Positions 1-8,738 are shown, counted from the stretch's first letter. The stretch is DNA of 38,961 nucleotides from Nocardioides sp. (GCF_030149505.1 NZ_JASBRN010000005.1:1-38961), one strand, 5' to 3'. The notes: a model not told the origin generated them from the sequence alone. Numbers and translations: made by a program.

Positions 1-168
1 GGAGGCGAGCTGCTGGAGCGGCGTCGGCGTGCCGTAGTACTCCGCGGTGATCTTCTGGAACATCGACGGGTGCGCCCGACCGGTGCGGATGGCCGCGAAG
101 TCCTCGCGGGTGACCTCCACGGCCTTGTCCATCTTCTGGCCGGCCTCGTTGAGCGTCTCGTTGATCAC
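1..168 (-). CDS. frr: Ribosome recycling factor, N-terminal part (runs off left edge)
   Basis: Ribosome recycling factor splits post-termination ribosomes together with EF-G. Only the first 56 codons are inside the window; the rest lies beyond position 1. The translation begins MINETLNEAGQKMDKAVEV and contains REDFAAIRTGRAHPSMF, which is the conserved family segment in helix 1 that precedes the hinge into the second domain. I chose the GTG at 168-166 because a GGAG Shine-Dalgarno element lies just upstream and the known N-terminal homology starts there. It follows pyrH by 76 bases on the same strand, the usual pyrH-frr order, and is probably co-transcribed with it. A weak 7-bp hairpin (202-208 with 225-231) sits in that gap. 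Identity is secure; completeness cannot be judged. Confidence 0.95.
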   Translation of the reverse strand, partial: MINETLNEAGQKMDKAVEVTREDFAAIRTGRAHPSMFQKITAEYYGTPTPLQQLAS

Positions 169-244
169 CGCTGCTCCTTCTCATCATCAGTTGAACGTCG
201 GGCGGGGCTGTGCTCACCCGGGCCGCCCCGCAGGCCCTCGGGGT

Positions 245-961
245 TCAGACAGTCCGCGAGACCGTCGTACCGATCTTCTCACCTGCGACGACGCGGGCGA
301 TGTTGCCCTCCTCGGACAGGTTGAACATGATCATGCTCAGGTCGTTGTCGCGGCTCAGGCTGACCGACGTGGCGTCGGCGACCTTCAGGCCGCGGGCGAG
401 GAACTCGTCGTAGGTGAGGCTGTCGAACTTCACCGCGTCGCTGTGGACGTGCGGGTCGGCGTCGTACACGCCGTCCACGCCCTGCTTGCCCATGAGGATC
501 ACCTCGGCGCCGATCTCGAGGGCACGCTGCGCGGCGACGGTGTCGGTGGAGAAGTACGGCATGCCCGCGCCGGCGCCGAAGATGACCACGCGCCCCTTCT
601 CGAGGTGGCGGATCGCGCGGCGCGGGATGTAGGGCTCCGCGACCTGCCCCATGGTGATCGCGGTCTGGACGCGGGTCTCGACGCCGAGCTTCTCCAGGAA
701 GTCCTGCAGGGCGAGGCAGTTCATGACGATGCCGAGCATCCCCATGTAGTCGGCGCGGACCCGGTCCATGCCGCGCTGCTGCAGCTCGGCGCCGCGGAAG
801 AAGTTGCCGCCGCCGGTGACGATCGCGACCTGGACGCCGCTGCGCACCACCTCGGCGACGTCGCGGGCGATGGTGTTGACGACGTCGGGGTCGACGCCGA
901 CCCGTCCGCCGCCGAAGACCTCCCCGGAGAGCTTGAGCAGCACACGCTGGTACTGGGTCAT
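245..961 (-). CDS. pyrH: Uridylate (UMP) kinase PyrH
   Basis: PyrH phosphorylates UMP to UDP with ATP in cytoplasmic pyrimidine nucleotide synthesis. Bacterial UMP kinases belong to the amino-acid-kinase fold and act as hexamers. The 238-residue product is the normal family length. It opens with [10 protein letters not shown], the ATP/phosphate-binding strand-loop, followed by [10 protein letters not shown] around residue 50 and the UMP-binding stretch [11 protein letters not shown] near residue 72. The C-terminal part has GTGxP-like [13 protein letters not shown] and the [12 protein letters not shown] nucleotide site. The ATG at 961 has GGAAGG upstream with about 7 nt spacing. It lies between tsf and frr in standard actinobacterial order. 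A 16-bp hairpin sits in the tsf-pyrH gap and could be a terminator or part of a pyrH leader. Confidence 0.97.
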   Translation of the reverse strand: MTQYQRVLLKLSGEVFGGGRVGVDPDVVNTIARDVAEVVRSGVQVAIVTGGGNFFRGAELQQRGMDRVRADYMGMLGIVMNCLALQDFLEKLGVETRVQTAITMGQVAEPYIPRRAIRHLEKGRVVIFGAGAGMPYFSTDTVAAQRALEIGAEVILMGKQGVDGVYDADPHVHSDAVKFDSLTYDEFLARGLKVADATSVSLSRDNDLSMIMFNLSEEGNIARVVAGEKIGTTVSRTV

Positions 962-1001
962 GGTGCGTCCTTCCGAGAGGGAGTGGGCGGCCGGACGTGC
1001 G

Positions 1002-1053
1002 AGGAGGCCGGTCCGCTCGACCTGTGGTGGGGATTCAAGCGGACCGGCCTCCT
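1002..1053 (-). terminator. Perfect 16-bp hairpin between tsf and pyrH
   Basis: Positions 1002-1017 are exactly complementary to 1038-1053, giving a 16-bp GC-rich stem with a 20-nt loop. It lies 100 bases past the tsf stop codon. There is no T-run after it, as is common for actinobacterial terminators. Because a TAGGTT -10-like box lies upstream of it (1068-1073), it could instead be inside the pyrH 5' leader and act as an attenuator. The structure is plainly visible; the function is inferred. Confidence 0.65.
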
Positions 1054-1067
1054 TCGACGTCCACGCG

Positions 1068-1073
1068 AACCTA
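1068..1073 (-). promoter_or_regulatory. Possible -10 box for pyrH
   Basis: On the minus strand this reads TAGGTT, a good match to the actinobacterial -10 pattern TANNNT. Transcription from it would start near 1061, leaving a leader of about 100 nt that contains the 16-bp hairpin. No convincing -35 element is visible at 16-19 nt, so this is a weak call. Confidence 0.3.
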
Positions 1074-1101
1074 GCGGATCGCGAGCGTCATGAGCAGCCC
1101 T

Positions 1102-1129
1102 GGCTGGTCGGGTGGGGCTGGTCGGGTGG
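1102..1129. repeat. Perfect tandem duplication of a 14-bp unit
   Basis: The unit GGCTGGTCGGGTGG occurs twice head to tail without a mismatch (1102-1115 and 1116-1129), in the intergenic space 23 bases past the tsf stop codon. It is most simply read as a slippage-generated repeat. It is not part of a CRISPR array, as there are no spacers and only two copies. Confidence 0.85.
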
Positions 1130-1152
1130 TGCAGTGCTGCGGGTGGAGCGGG

Positions 1153-1962
1153 TCAGGCGCCGACCTCGAAGCGGGCGAAGCGGGTGACCGTGGTGCCGGC
1201 GGCGTCCAGGACCTGCTTGACCGACTTCTTGGCCTCGAAGACCGACTCCTGGTCCAGGAGCACGATCTCCTTGAAGAAGGCGTTGATGCGACCCTCGACG
1301 ATCTTGGTGACGGCAGCCTCGGGCTTGCCCTCCTCGAGCGTCTTCTTGGTCAGCACGTCCTTCTCGGCCTCCACGACGTCGGCCGGGACCTGGTCGCTGG
1401 TGAGGTACTGCGCCTTGAGGGCGGCAGCCTGCTGCGCGGCCTGGCGGGCGGCGGCCTCGTCGCCCTCGTACTCGACGAGCACGCCGAGGGTCGGGGGCAG
1501 GTCGGAGGCCTTCTTGTGTAGGTAGACCGTGGTGTTGCCCTCGAAGTAGGCGACCTCGCCGAGCTCGATCTTCTCGCCGATGGTGCGGGCGAGCTCCTCG
1601 ACGGTCTCGCCCACGGTGGAGTCACCGAGGGAGACGGCCTTGAGGGCCTCGGCGTCGCCGACCTTGTGGGCGTCGGCGGCGTCGGCGATCTGCTGGGCGG
1701 CGTTGATGAACGCCTCGTTCTTGGCCACGAAGTCGGTCTCGGCCCGCAGGCTGATCAGGGCGTTGCCGGAGGCAGCGACCAGACCGGCCGAGGCCTCACG
1801 CTCGGCGGCGCGGGCGGCAGCCTTGGCCGCGCCCTTGACCCGGAGCAGCTCGACGGCCTTGTCGAAGTCACCGTCGGACTCGTCGAGGGCCTTCTTGCAG
1901 TCCATCATCCCGGCCTGGGTGAGCTCGCGGAGCTTCTTCACGTCGGCAGCGGTGTATGCCAT
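1153..1962 (-). CDS. tsf: Elongation factor Ts
   Basis: EF-Ts is the guanine nucleotide exchange factor that regenerates EF-Tu-GTP in the cytoplasm. The 269-residue product starts [20 protein letters not shown], the UBA-like N-terminal domain that contacts EF-Tu, with the characteristic GMMDCKKAL segment. The diagnostic TDFVA motif ([12 protein letters not shown]) is present near residue 76 and inserts next to the EF-Tu Mg site. Length and domain order fit the Actinobacteria version. Only 48 bases separate it from the rpsB stop, so rpsB and tsf form the usual operon. The ATG at 1962 has an AAGGA element about 12 nt upstream. No anomalies were seen. Confidence 0.97.
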   Translation of the reverse strand: MAYTAADVKKLRELTQAGMMDCKKALDESDGDFDKAVELLRVKGAAKAAARAAEREASAGLVAASGNALISLRAETDFVAKNEAFINAAQQIADAADAHKVGDAEALKAVSLGDSTVGETVEELARTIGEKIELGEVAYFEGNTTVYLHKKASDLPPTLGVLVEYEGDEAAARQAAQQAAALKAQYLTSDQVPADVVEAEKDVLTKKTLEEGKPEAAVTKIVEGRINAFFKEIVLLDQESVFEAKKSVKQVLDAAGTTVTRFARFEVGA

Positions 1963-2010
1963 GTGTACTCGTCGTCCTTGCGTCGTGAGTGGAAAGGGCG
2001 GGCGGGACCG

Positions 2011-2967
2011 TCAGGCCTTGGCCTCGTCGGCGGCGGGCGCCTCGGCGGCCTCCGCGGACTCGGCGGCCTCAGCAGCCTCGGGGGCAGCGGCCTCGGCGGC
2101 GGCGTCGGACGCGGCAGCCTCGGAGGAGGCACCGGTCGCCTCGGACGCGGCCTCGCCGTCGGCGGAGGTCGCGGTCTCGGCGGCCTTCTCGGCGTCACCG
2201 GCGAGGAGCTCGCGCTCCCACTCGGCCAGCGGCTCCGCGGCACCGTTCTCGGCACCCTCGGTCTTGGCGCCGGCACCCGAGCGAGCGATGAGACCCTCGG
2301 CGACGGCGTCGGCGACCACGCGGGTCAGCAGGCCGACGGCGCGGATCGCGTCGTCGTTGCCCGGGATCGGGAAGTCGACCTCGTCGGGGTCGCAGTTGGT
2401 GTCCAGGATGCCGATGATCGGGATCCGGAGCTTGCGGGCCTCCTCGACGGCGAGGTGCTCCTTCTTGGTGTCGACGATCCACACCGCGGAGGGGGTGCGG
2501 CTCATCTCGCGGATGCCGCCCAGGGTCTTGTCGAGCTTGTCGCGCTCCCGCTTCATCTGCAGGAGCTCCTTCTTGGTGCGACCGGAGCCCGCGACGTCGT
2601 CGAAGTCGACCAGGTCGAGCTCCTTGAGGCGGTTGATCCGCTGGTGCACGGTCTGGAAGTTGGTGAGCATGCCGCCCAGCCAGCGCTGGTTGACGTAGGG
2701 CATCCCGACGCGGGTCGCCTGCTCGGCGATCGCCTCCTGGGCCTGCTTCTTGGTGCCCACGAACATCACGGTGCCGCCCTTGGCGACGGTCTCCTTGATG
2801 AAGGCGTACGAGCGGTCGATGTAGGACAGCGACTGCTGCAGGTCGATGATGTAGATGCCGTTGCGCTCGGTCATGATGAAGCGCTTCATCTTCGGGTTCC
2901 AGCGACGGGTCTGGTGTCCGAAGTGGACGCCGCTCTCGAGGAGCTGGCGCATGGTCACGACTGCCAT
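2011..2967 (-). CDS. rpsB: 30S ribosomal protein S2 with long acidic C-terminal tail
   Basis: S2 is a small-subunit protein that binds S1 and 16S rRNA late in assembly. The product is 318 residues. The core begins [19 protein letters not shown], the standard S2 start, and includes the RNA-binding [10 protein letters not shown] and [10 protein letters not shown] segments. From about residue 250 the chain becomes a low-complexity Ala/Glu/Ser tail ending [10 protein letters not shown]; many actinobacterial S2 proteins carry such an extension. The frame stays open upstream to 3264, but I took the ATG at 2967 because it gives the canonical N-terminus and has AGGAGA about 12 nt upstream. It heads the rpsB-tsf operon. 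The leader upstream is unusually long and gene-free. Confidence 0.97.
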   Translation of the reverse strand: MAVVTMRQLLESGVHFGHQTRRWNPKMKRFIMTERNGIYIIDLQQSLSYIDRSYAFIKETVAKGGTVMFVGTKKQAQEAIAEQATRVGMPYVNQRWLGGMLTNFQTVHQRINRLKELDLVDFDDVAGSGRTKKELLQMKRERDKLDKTLGGIREMSRTPSAVWIVDTKKEHLAVEEARKLRIPIIGILDTNCDPDEVDFPIPGNDDAIRAVGLLTRVVADAVAEGLIARSGAGAKTEGAENGAAEPLAEWERELLAGDAEKAAETATSADGEAASEATGASSEAAASDAAAEAAAPEAAEAAESAEAAEAPAADEAKA

Positions 2968-3297
2968 GAGGGGTTCTCTCCTGTGGTGGGCCCGCCACCG
3001 TGCGCGCGACCTTGGCAGCCCGCCTCGCGGCGGACCAGGACGCACCGGTGTGGATCCGGTTGGTTTCCAGTTGCTGCTCACCGACGGGTGCCGGCTCGCC
3101 CTGACGCCCACGCGCGACCCCACCCGGAGGACCGGGACCGGGAGTCGGCGCCCACGGGTGGTCGCCCTGCCGGAGAGGCGGGACGTCGTGGTCTGCAGAC
3201 GTGCGAAGTCAATCCCTGAGGATTGCGTCGGCCAGCGTACGCCGTCGGCGACGCGCACCGCCAATCCGGCACGTGGCCGCCGCCGGGAGGCCGAGCG
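2968..3297 (-). other. Gene-free rpsB upstream region, 330 bases
   Basis: This stretch lies between the M23 peptidase stop and the rpsB start and shows no gene I can support. It holds a small hairpin with a GNRA-type loop on the minus strand (3020-3024 with 3029-3033, loop GCGA), a 10-base palindrome GTCTGCAGAC at 3191-3200, and a 5-bp stem AATCC/GGATT at 3211-3224. A possible promoter lies at 3234-3264. Long leaders upstream of rpsB are candidates for S2 feedback control in other bacteria, but I see no recognisable S2-binding structure here. Confidence 0.5.
3234..3264 (-). promoter_or_regulatory. Possible rpsB promoter
   Basis: On the minus strand TTGGCG (3259-3264) precedes TACGCT (3234-3239) with a 19-nt spacer, slightly longer than ideal. 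It would give a leader of about 260 nt before the rpsB ATG. An alternative -35-like TTGACT occurs at 3207-3212 but has no good -10. Weak call from motif matching only. Confidence 0.3.
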
Positions 3298-3939
3298 TCA
3301 CCACCAGGGCGGCAGCGGCGACGCTGGCAGCACCGGCGTCGAGGCGACGGGCACGGGCCGGGTCGCCGTGGCCGGGACGCCGGTCGGGACCGCCCCGTCC
3401 AGGAGCGGCAGCAGCCGGACCGGCCCGAGCCCGACCAGGCGCAGGGGGTCGAGGTACGTCGTGCCCTCGAGCCAGCCCCAGTGCAGGCAGCTGCGCGGGG
3501 CGCAGTGCGACCCGGCGGCCTCCAGCACGCCCAGGCGCTCCCCGGCCACGACGGGGTCGCCCACGGCCAGGTCGGCGGCCGCGGCCACGGGCTGGTAGGT
3601 CGTGCGGGTCGCCCCGTGGGAGACGACCACGACACCGCGACCCGCCAGCACCCCGGCGTACGACACGGTGCCCGGGAGGGCCGAGCGGACCACCTGGCCG
3701 GGGCGACCGAGCAGGTCCACGCCCCGGTGACCGGCGCCCCAGGGGGTCGCCGGCGGGTCGAAGCCGTGCACGACCTCGGGGTCGGGGCGAAGCGGCCAGG
3801 TGCCCACCGGGTCGACAGCCTCGTCCGTCGCCACCCCGGCACCGGGCAGGGCACGCGCTGTGCCGGCGTCAGGAGGTGCGGCGGTGGCGGGCGCGACGAG
3901 AAGGGACATGGTGAGGAGGACGGTCAGCAGGGAACGCAC
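3298..3939 (-). CDS. Secreted M23-family peptidase-like protein
   Basis: M23 (LytM/gp37-like) proteins cut peptide cross-links in peptidoglycan outside the membrane, or serve as non-catalytic activators of hydrolases. The 213-residue product starts VRSLLTVLLTMSLLVAPATAAP, a clear Sec signal peptide with an AxA cleavage site near residue 20. The M23 core spans about residues 55-160: GHRGVDLLG supplies His71 and Asp75 of the H-x3-D zinc motif. The second motif reads C-L-H (Cys151, Leu152, His153) instead of H-x-H, so the general-base His is replaced by Cys; a nearby His145 and Cys146 could matter. I chose GTG 3939 because GGAGAG lies 9 nt upstream and the signal peptide starts there; the open frame to 4743 is not coding. 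Substrate and activity are unknown. Confidence 0.85.
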   Translation of the reverse strand: MRSLLTVLLTMSLLVAPATAAPPDAGTARALPGAGVATDEAVDPVGTWPLRPDPEVVHGFDPPATPWGAGHRGVDLLGRPGQVVRSALPGTVSYAGVLAGRGVVVVSHGATRTTYQPVAAAADLAVGDPVVAGERLGVLEAAGSHCAPRSCLHWGWLEGTTYLDPLRLVGLGPVRLLPLLDGAVPTGVPATATRPVPVASTPVLPASPLPPWW

Positions 3940-4058
3940 CTGCAAAGGCTCTCCGCTGACGACCACCCACGGTGGGCACGGTGTGCGTCCTGGGGACGAC
4001 GCGTGTGGAGCCGTGGCTTGTGGACGGCCGGCGGGCACGTCGCCCACCAGGCAGGGTC

Positions 4059-4079
4059 GGCAGGAGCGACGGTCCTGCC
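4059..4079 (-). terminator. Hairpin just downstream of xerC
   Basis: GGCAGGA (4059-4065) pairs perfectly with TCCTGCC (4073-4079) around a 7-nt loop, 10 bases past the xerC stop codon. No T-run follows. It is a plausible end point for the yraN-comM-dprA-xerC transcript. Confidence 0.5.
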
Positions 4080-4088
4080 CGTCCGGCC

Positions 4089-5030
4089 TCAGGCGCGGGG
4101 ATGGGCCTGCTGGTAGGCGCGACGCAGCCGGTCGGTGGTGACGTGGGTGTACAGCTGTGTCGTGGCCAGCGACGCGTGGCCCAGCAGCTCCTGGACCGAT
4201 CGCAGGTCCGCGCCACCCTCGAGCAGGTGGGTCGCCGCCGTGTGCCGCAGCCCGTGCGGCCCGATGTCGGGGGCGCCCGGGACCTCGGCGATCCGCCGGT
4301 GCACCAGGGTGCGCACGGTCCGGGGGTCCAGGCGACCGCCTCGGGCCCCGAGGAAGAGCGCCGGACCGGAGTGCGGGGCGAGCAGTGCGGGACGGCCACG
4401 GCGCAGCCACAGCCGGAGGGCGAGGTCGGCGGGTCGTCCGTAGGGCACGGTGCGTTCCTTGCGCCCCTTGCCGAGCACGCGCAGGACGTGCCGTTCGGTG
4501 TCGAGGTCGTCGACGTCGAGACCGCACAGCTCCCCCACGCGCACCCCGGTGGCGTAGAGCAGCTCCAGCACCGCGACGTCCCTCAGCCCGATCGGGCTGC
4601 CGTCGTCGGCGTGCTCCGCGGCCGCGTGCACCCGCGCCTCGGCCTCGTCCTTGCGCAGGACGGGAGGCAGCACCCGGTGCGCCCGCGGACTGGCCAGGCT
4701 GGAGCCGGGGTCGGCCGGCACCCGGCCGGTGCGGGCGAGCCACGCCGTGAACACGCGCGCCGCCGTGGCACGCCGGGCCAGCGTCGTGCGGCTGCGGCCC
4801 AGCGACTGCTGCTGGGCCAGCCAGCTGCGCAGGGTCCGCAGCTCGAGGGTGCCCAGCTCCGTGTGGCCGAGCCGCCGGGCGTGCTCGAGCAGGCTCCCCA
4901 CGTCGGTGAGGTAGGCCCGCACGCTGTGGGCCGAGAGGTCCCGCTCGGCCTCGAGGTGGCGGCGGTAGTCGGCCAGGACCTGGGTGAACGCGGCGGGGAG
5001 GGCGTCGGTCGTCCCTTCCTCCTCGCTCAC
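4089..5030 (-). CDS. xerC: Tyrosine recombinase XerC-like
   Basis: XerC with XerD resolves chromosome dimers at dif by site-specific recombination at the division septum. The 313-residue product has the two-domain layout of the family: an N-terminal SAM-like helical core-binding domain (about residues 10-105) and a C-terminal catalytic domain. All catalytic residues are visible: Arg164 (TGVRVGEL), Lys188 (GKGRKER), His259 and Arg262 (HGLRH), His285 (LLGHASL) and nucleophile Tyr294 (TTQLYTHV). The GTG at 5030 overlaps the dprA stop in a GTGA junction, so translation is probably coupled; there is no strong Shine-Dalgarno. It is the last gene of the yraN-comM-dprA-xerC operon. Position and family make XerC more likely than XerD or an integrase. 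Confidence 0.92.
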   Translation of the reverse strand: MSEEEGTTDALPAAFTQVLADYRRHLEAERDLSAHSVRAYLTDVGSLLEHARRLGHTELGTLELRTLRSWLAQQQSLGRSRTTLARRATAARVFTAWLARTGRVPADPGSSLASPRAHRVLPPVLRKDEAEARVHAAAEHADDGSPIGLRDVAVLELLYATGVRVGELCGLDVDDLDTERHVLRVLGKGRKERTVPYGRPADLALRLWLRRGRPALLAPHSGPALFLGARGGRLDPRTVRTLVHRRIAEVPGAPDIGPHGLRHTAATHLLEGGADLRSVQELLGHASLATTQLYTHVTTDRLRRAYQQAHPRA

Positions 5031-6223
5031 CCGGTCGAGTCTAGGAAGGGTTGGCCGGGTGCTCGGGGATCCGCGTCGGCGAGGCGCCAGCCCACGCCCT
5101 CGCGCTGCACGTAGCCCTGCTCGGCCAGCACGAGCAGCGTGCCCCGCACCTCCAACGGCGCCAGCCCGGCGGTCCCCGCGATGGAGAAGTCGTCGGCCGG
5201 CCGCCGCAGAGGCACCGCCTCCAGCACCTGGCGCTGCCGGTGGGTCAGCCGGTCCCGCGGGCCGTCCGCTCCACGGATCCGCGCCGTCGTGCGCTCTCCC
5301 GCCGGCGCGAGCGTCTCCAGCAGCTCCTCGGAACGGGTCACCACCAGCGCAGCGTCCTCCCGCAGCATCTGGTGCACCCCGGCCGACTGGGCACTGGTGA
5401 CCGGGCCCGGGACGCCCATGAGGTGTCGGTGCAGGCGGCCGGCCCAGTTGGCGGTGTTGAGGGCTCCGCTGCGCACGGCCGCCTCGACCACGACCGTGCC
5501 CTGGGTGAGCGCGGCGATCAGCCGGTTGCGGCTGAGGAACCGGATCCGGGTCGGCGCCCCTCCCGGCACCGTCTCGGAGACGATGCAGTGCTCTTCGGCG
5601 AGGTGGTCGATGAGCCGGGCATGGGCCTGGGGGTAGACCCGGTCGGCGCCGCAGGCGAGCACCCCGACCGTGCGGCCACCACCCGCGATCGCCCCGCGGT
5701 GGGCGGCCTGGTCGATGCCGAAGGCCGCCCCGGACACGACGGTCCACCCCGCGTCCGCCGCGCCGACCGCGAGGCGGGCCGTCGTGTCGGTGCCGTACGT
5801 CGTCGCAGCGCGGGCCCCGACGAGCGCGACGGAGGCGTCCAGCTCGTCGAGCCCCAGCGGTCCGCGCACCCACAGCCCCAGGGGCCGGCCGCCGTGGCGG
5901 CCGACGGGCGCTGCCCGGACCAGGTCGTCGAGCCGGACGGGCCACTCGGAGTCGCCGGGGACGACGAACCGGAGCCCGGCGCGGTGGGCCTGCTCGAGGG
6001 CGCGCTCCGGCTCCAGGGCACCGATCCGCGCCGCCGCGTCGATGCCGAGGCCCTCGAGGTCCAGGCCGCGGAGCAGCCCGTCGTGGACGACGGCGGCACC
6101 CAGGTCGTCGACCAGCCCGGACACCCGCGGGTCCCCCGGCTCGGTCAGGTGCGCGACCGCCACCCGGTGCAGCCGGTCCTCGTCCACCGCCGGGTCGACC
6201 CGGCGCCCGCTCACGGCGCTCAT
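5027..6223 (-). CDS. dprA: DNA-processing protein DprA
   Basis: DprA (Smf) binds incoming single-stranded DNA and loads RecA during natural transformation; it is also kept in many bacteria not known to be competent. The 398-residue product has an N-terminal helical (SAM-like) region, a Rossmann-fold core from about residue 100 with [27 protein letters not shown] and [20 protein letters not shown], and a C-terminal winged-helix segment ([20 protein letters not shown]). The motifs match the DNA_processg_A family. The ATG at 6223 overlaps the comM stop (ATGA) and its own stop overlaps the xerC start (GTGA), so it sits in the middle of a tightly coupled operon. The pairing with ComM fits a DNA-uptake/recombination role. 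The first 100 residues are less conserved. Confidence 0.93.
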   Translation of the reverse strand: MSAVSGRRVDPAVDEDRLHRVAVAHLTEPGDPRVSGLVDDLGAAVVHDGLLRGLDLEGLGIDAAARIGALEPERALEQAHRAGLRFVVPGDSEWPVRLDDLVRAAPVGRHGGRPLGLWVRGPLGLDELDASVALVGARAATTYGTDTTARLAVGAADAGWTVVSGAAFGIDQAAHRGAIAGGGRTVGVLACGADRVYPQAHARLIDHLAEEHCIVSETVPGGAPTRIRFLSRNRLIAALTQGTVVVEAAVRSGALNTANWAGRLHRHLMGVPGPVTSAQSAGVHQMLREDAALVVTRSEELLETLAPAGERTTARIRGADGPRDRLTHRQRQVLEAVPLRRPADDFSIAGTAGLAPLEVRGTLLVLAEQGYVQREGVGWRLADADPRAPGQPFLDSTG

Positions 6224-7821
6224 GCGCTGCACGCCCGACCGCGGACGGTGGAGTCCAGCAGCGGCCGGCCCTGCCGCAGCCGCAAGGCGACGTCGAGCGC
6301 CGCCGGGCCCGGGGCCCCGGTCGAGGACGGGTCCAGGTCGTGCACGGTCCAGGCCAGCCGGTGCACGCGCACGGCACCGCGGTTGGTCAACGCTCCCTTG
6401 ACCACGTGCTCGTCGAGGGTGCGGGTGGCCGACGCCGTGAGCGGCCAACGGTCGCGCAGCGCCACTCCGGTCGCGTGCGCGTTGAGCCGCCAGCCGGTGT
6501 CGGCGTACCGCTCGGCCTGCCGGGCCCGCGCGGCCTCCACCCGGGCCCGGACGGTGGCGGAGTCCTCGCGGGCGGCGAAGCGGTCGACCCGCTGGTGTGG
6601 GCTGAGCGGCTGGACGTGCCGGGTGATGTCGATCCGGTCGGCGACCGGGCCGGTGAGGCGCGAGCGGTACTCCCGCAGCGCCACCGGCTTGCAGCGGCAG
6701 GTGTCCTTGCCGACGTCGGGGCGGTGCTCGCCGCAGGGGCATGGGTTGGCCGCGACGACGAGGATCGTCCTGGCCGGCAGGGTCACCAGCTCCTCGGCCC
6801 GGGCAACGGTGATCTCGCCGTTCTCCAGCGGCTCGCGCAGCGCCTCGATCACGTCACGGCGGAAGAGCGGGAACTCGTCGAGCAGGAGCACCCCGGCGTG
6901 GGTGCGGCTCAGCTCGCCCGGACGGACCTGGCCGGAGCCGCCGCCCACGATGCTGGTCTTGCTGGCGTCGTGGTGGGGCGCGGAGTACGGCGGGCGCACG
7001 ATCATCCCCGCACCGGGGTCGAGGACACCGGCCAGCGAGTGGATCGCGGTGAGCTCCAGCGACTCCTCCGGCGCCAGGTCCGGCAGGATCGTGGGGATCC
7101 GCTCGGCCAGCGTCGTCTTCCCGGCACCCTTGGGCCCGGACAGCATCAAGTGGTGACCGCCGGCGGCGGCGACCTCCAGGGCGTACCGGGCGTCGTCCAT
7201 CCCCAGCACGTCGGCGAGGTCGACGTCCTCGTGGCGCGAGGAACCGCGCCAGTGCAGCAGGTTGGCGCCGGCGGAGCGGACGACCGGTGGTGCCTCCGGC
7301 AGGGGCTGCCCGGAGAGGACCGCGATGGCCTGGGCCAGTGACCGCACCCCGAAGACGGTGGTGCCCGGGACCATCATCGCCTCCTCGGCCTGCGGCTCCG
7401 GGACCACGACGGTGGTGATGCCGTGCTCGCGGGCCGTAAGGACCATCGGGAGCACGCCGCGGACGCTGCGCAGGCTTCCGTCGAGGGTCAGCTCACCCAC
7501 GAACAGGCAGTGCGCCAGCAGCTCGGGGGCGATGCTCCCCTCGGCCGCGAGCACCGCCAGGGCGATGCCGAGGTCGTGGTGGGTGCCGCGCTTGTGCAGG
7601 TCGGCCGGCGACAGCAGCACGGTCACGCGCTTGGTCGCGGGCCAGTCGAGCTCGGAGTTGATGATGGCCATGCGCACCCGGTCGCGGGCCTCGCCCAGCG
7701 CCTGGTCGACCCGGCCCACCAGGTCGACCCGCACCTGTCCCGGCGAGACGTCGGCCTGGATGGTGACGAGGTGCCCCACGGCGCCGTCGAGGGAGACGGT
7801 GCGGGCGGTCGCGACCGGCAT
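6220..7821 (-). CDS. comM: YifB/ComM family Mg-chelatase-like AAA+ ATPase
   Basis: ComM is an AAA+ helicase that promotes branch migration when transformed DNA is integrated in naturally competent Gram-negatives; in Actinobacteria the role is assumed by homology. The 533-residue product starts with a ChlI-like/Lon-substrate-fold domain (about residues 1-170). The AAA+ module has Walker [10 protein letters not shown] at 229-237 and Walker [12 protein letters not shown], with sensor-type [14 protein letters not shown] following. A CxCGxxxxxxxxCxC-type cysteine cluster (ANPCPCGEH...DTCRCKP) is present, and the C-terminal Mg-chelatase helical domain closes the protein. The length is slightly above the usual 500-510. 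The ATG at 7821 overlaps the yraN stop by one base (TGATG). Confidence 0.93.
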   Translation of the reverse strand: MPVATARTVSLDGAVGHLVTIQADVSPGQVRVDLVGRVDQALGEARDRVRMAIINSELDWPATKRVTVLLSPADLHKRGTHHDLGIALAVLAAEGSIAPELLAHCLFVGELTLDGSLRSVRGVLPMVLTAREHGITTVVVPEPQAEEAMMVPGTTVFGVRSLAQAIAVLSGQPLPEAPPVVRSAGANLLHWRGSSRHEDVDLADVLGMDDARYALEVAAAGGHHLMLSGPKGAGKTTLAERIPTILPDLAPEESLELTAIHSLAGVLDPGAGMIVRPPYSAPHHDASKTSIVGGGSGQVRPGELSRTHAGVLLLDEFPLFRRDVIEALREPLENGEITVARAEELVTLPARTILVVAANPCPCGEHRPDVGKDTCRCKPVALREYRSRLTGPVADRIDITRHVQPLSPHQRVDRFAAREDSATVRARVEAARARQAERYADTGWRLNAHATGVALRDRWPLTASATRTLDEHVVKGALTNRGAVRVHRLAWTVHDLDPSSTGAPGPAALDVALRLRQGRPLLDSTVRGRACSA

Positions 7822-8192
7822 CAGAGCAGCCCCCGCACGTGCTCGACCCGCGCTGCGCCCCGGCGGGGGTGGTGCACGGCGACCAGGTCGAGGCGCACGT
7901 CCTCGGCGCGGATCCCGTGCTCGACCTGCCAGCGTTCCGCCAGCCGCTGGAGCCGCTCCAGCTTCACCGGGGTGATCGCCTCGTGCGGCCCGGACCCGTC
8001 CTCACCGGTCCGGGTCTTCACCTCGCACACGACCAGCACCGCGCCCTCGCGCAGCACCAGGTCGAGCTCACCTTCCGGGCAGCGCCAGTTGCGGTCCAGC
8101 ACCTCCAGACCCGCCGCCTCCAGGTGCTGGGCCGCCACCCGCTCACCGTACGCCCCGAGGGCCTGCCGTGCCGTTCGTCCGTCCTGGGTCAT
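7821..8192 (-). CDS. YraN / UPF0102 family predicted nuclease-fold protein
   Basis: UPF0102 (YraN) proteins have a restriction-endonuclease-like fold; their physiological substrate is not established. The 123-residue product shows the PD-(D/E)xK-type signature: GELDLV supplies Glu42 and Asp44, and CEVKTRTG supplies Glu57-Val-Lys59. The opening ARQALGAYGERVAAQHLEAAG is the conserved N-terminal helix. The ATG at 8192 has an excellent AGGAGGTG upstream. It is the first gene of the yraN-comM-dprA-xerC operon, and the next start overlaps its stop by one base. That context is shared across Actinobacteria and suggests a role in DNA processing. Family assignment is firm; the activity is inference. 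Confidence 0.92.
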   Translation of the reverse strand: MTQDGRTARQALGAYGERVAAQHLEAAGLEVLDRNWRCPEGELDLVLREGAVLVVCEVKTRTGEDGSGPHEAITPVKLERLQRLAERWQVEHGIRAEDVRLDLVAVHHPRRGAARVEHVRGLL

Positions 8193-8219
8193 CGCCCACC
8201 TCCTGGGAGGGAGCCTGAC

Positions 8220-8243
8220 CCGGGCACGAGGGCTCGTGGCCGG
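8220..8243 (-). terminator. Hairpin between the Tad block and yraN
   Basis: CCGG-x-CACGAG (8220-8230) pairs with CTCGTG-x-CCGG (8233-8243), a 10-bp stem interrupted by one mismatch with a very short loop. It lies about 65 bases after the last TadE-like stop and 28 bases before yraN. It probably separates the Tad transcript from the competence operon. Confidence 0.45.
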
Positions 8244-8306
8244 CTAGAACGGGTCCTGGGGAAGACCGGTTCCGGAAACCGTCCTGTGGATGTCTCGCGG
8301 TTCAGC

Positions 8307-8738
8307 TCAGGGAGCGACGCAGAGCAGCGGGTCGACTGGCACGTTCTCGACCCGGTTGGTGGCCGACTGGGTCACCACGCCACCCGAGGGCAGCGGTACC
8401 AGGCCGATGTCGAGCGACTGGATGGTGACGGTGACCGTGACCAAGGCGCCGCGCTTGGCAGTGTTCGTAGCGTTGTGGTAACGGTACACCACGGAGGGCG
8501 CGAGGGTTCCGACGGCGGGACCGCCCGCTCGGTCTTGGGCCTCGGCGACCGTGCACGTGGGGTCGGTGCCCACGATCAGACGACGTGCCGCCTCGCGGGC
8601 CGACGCTGCGGCGGTCTGCATAGCCCAGTAGTGGTAGCCGTACTGGACCACTCCCACCAGGATCAGCAGCACCAGTGGGACCACCAGCGCGAACTCCACC
8701 ACGACACTCCCGCGGTCGCAGCGTCGGGGCCCGCTCAC
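8307..8738 (-). CDS. TadE-like pseudopilin
   Basis: TadE-type proteins are prepilin-like minor components of Tad/Flp pili or related secretion systems, processed by a TadV/CpaA-type prepilin peptidase. The 143-residue product begins with a short basic leader and then GSVVVEFALVVPLVLLILVGVVQ. Cleavage after Gly10 would leave Glu15 at +5, followed by a single hydrophobic helix, as in type IVb pilins. The following QTAAASAREAARR matches the post-helix segment of TadE. The GTG at 8738 overlaps the stop of the upstream TadG-like gene (GTGA), and the large open frame above it (to 9464) is not coding. It is the last gene of the three-gene unit 11154-8307. No assembly ATPase is nearby, so its partner machine must be encoded elsewhere or is missing. 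Confidence 0.78.
   Translation of the reverse strand: MSGPRRCDRGSVVVEFALVVPLVLLILVGVVQYGYHYWAMQTAAASAREAARRLIVGTDPTCTVAEAQDRAGGPAVGTLAPSVVYRYHNATNTAKRGALVTVTVTIQSLDIGLVPLPSGGVVTQSATNRVENVPVDPLLCVAP

Noticed and set aside
1102..1129. Possible CRISPR-like repeat
   Set aside because: Only two copies, directly adjacent with no spacer, so it is a simple tandem duplication.
2968..3264. N-terminal extension of S2
   Set aside because: It has no S2 homology, while the ATG at 2967 gives the canonical N-terminus and a good ribosome site.
3940..4743. Upstream extension of the M23 peptidase frame
   Set aside because: The extension is Arg/Pro/Ala-rich and antisense-frame noise within xerC. A signal peptide and ribosome site mark the start at 3939.
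5051..7156. A 701-codon plus-strand open frame opposite dprA and comM
   Set aside because: It runs antisense to two well-supported genes, is dominated by Arg/Pro/Ala/Gly, and has no start with a ribosome site or any domain.
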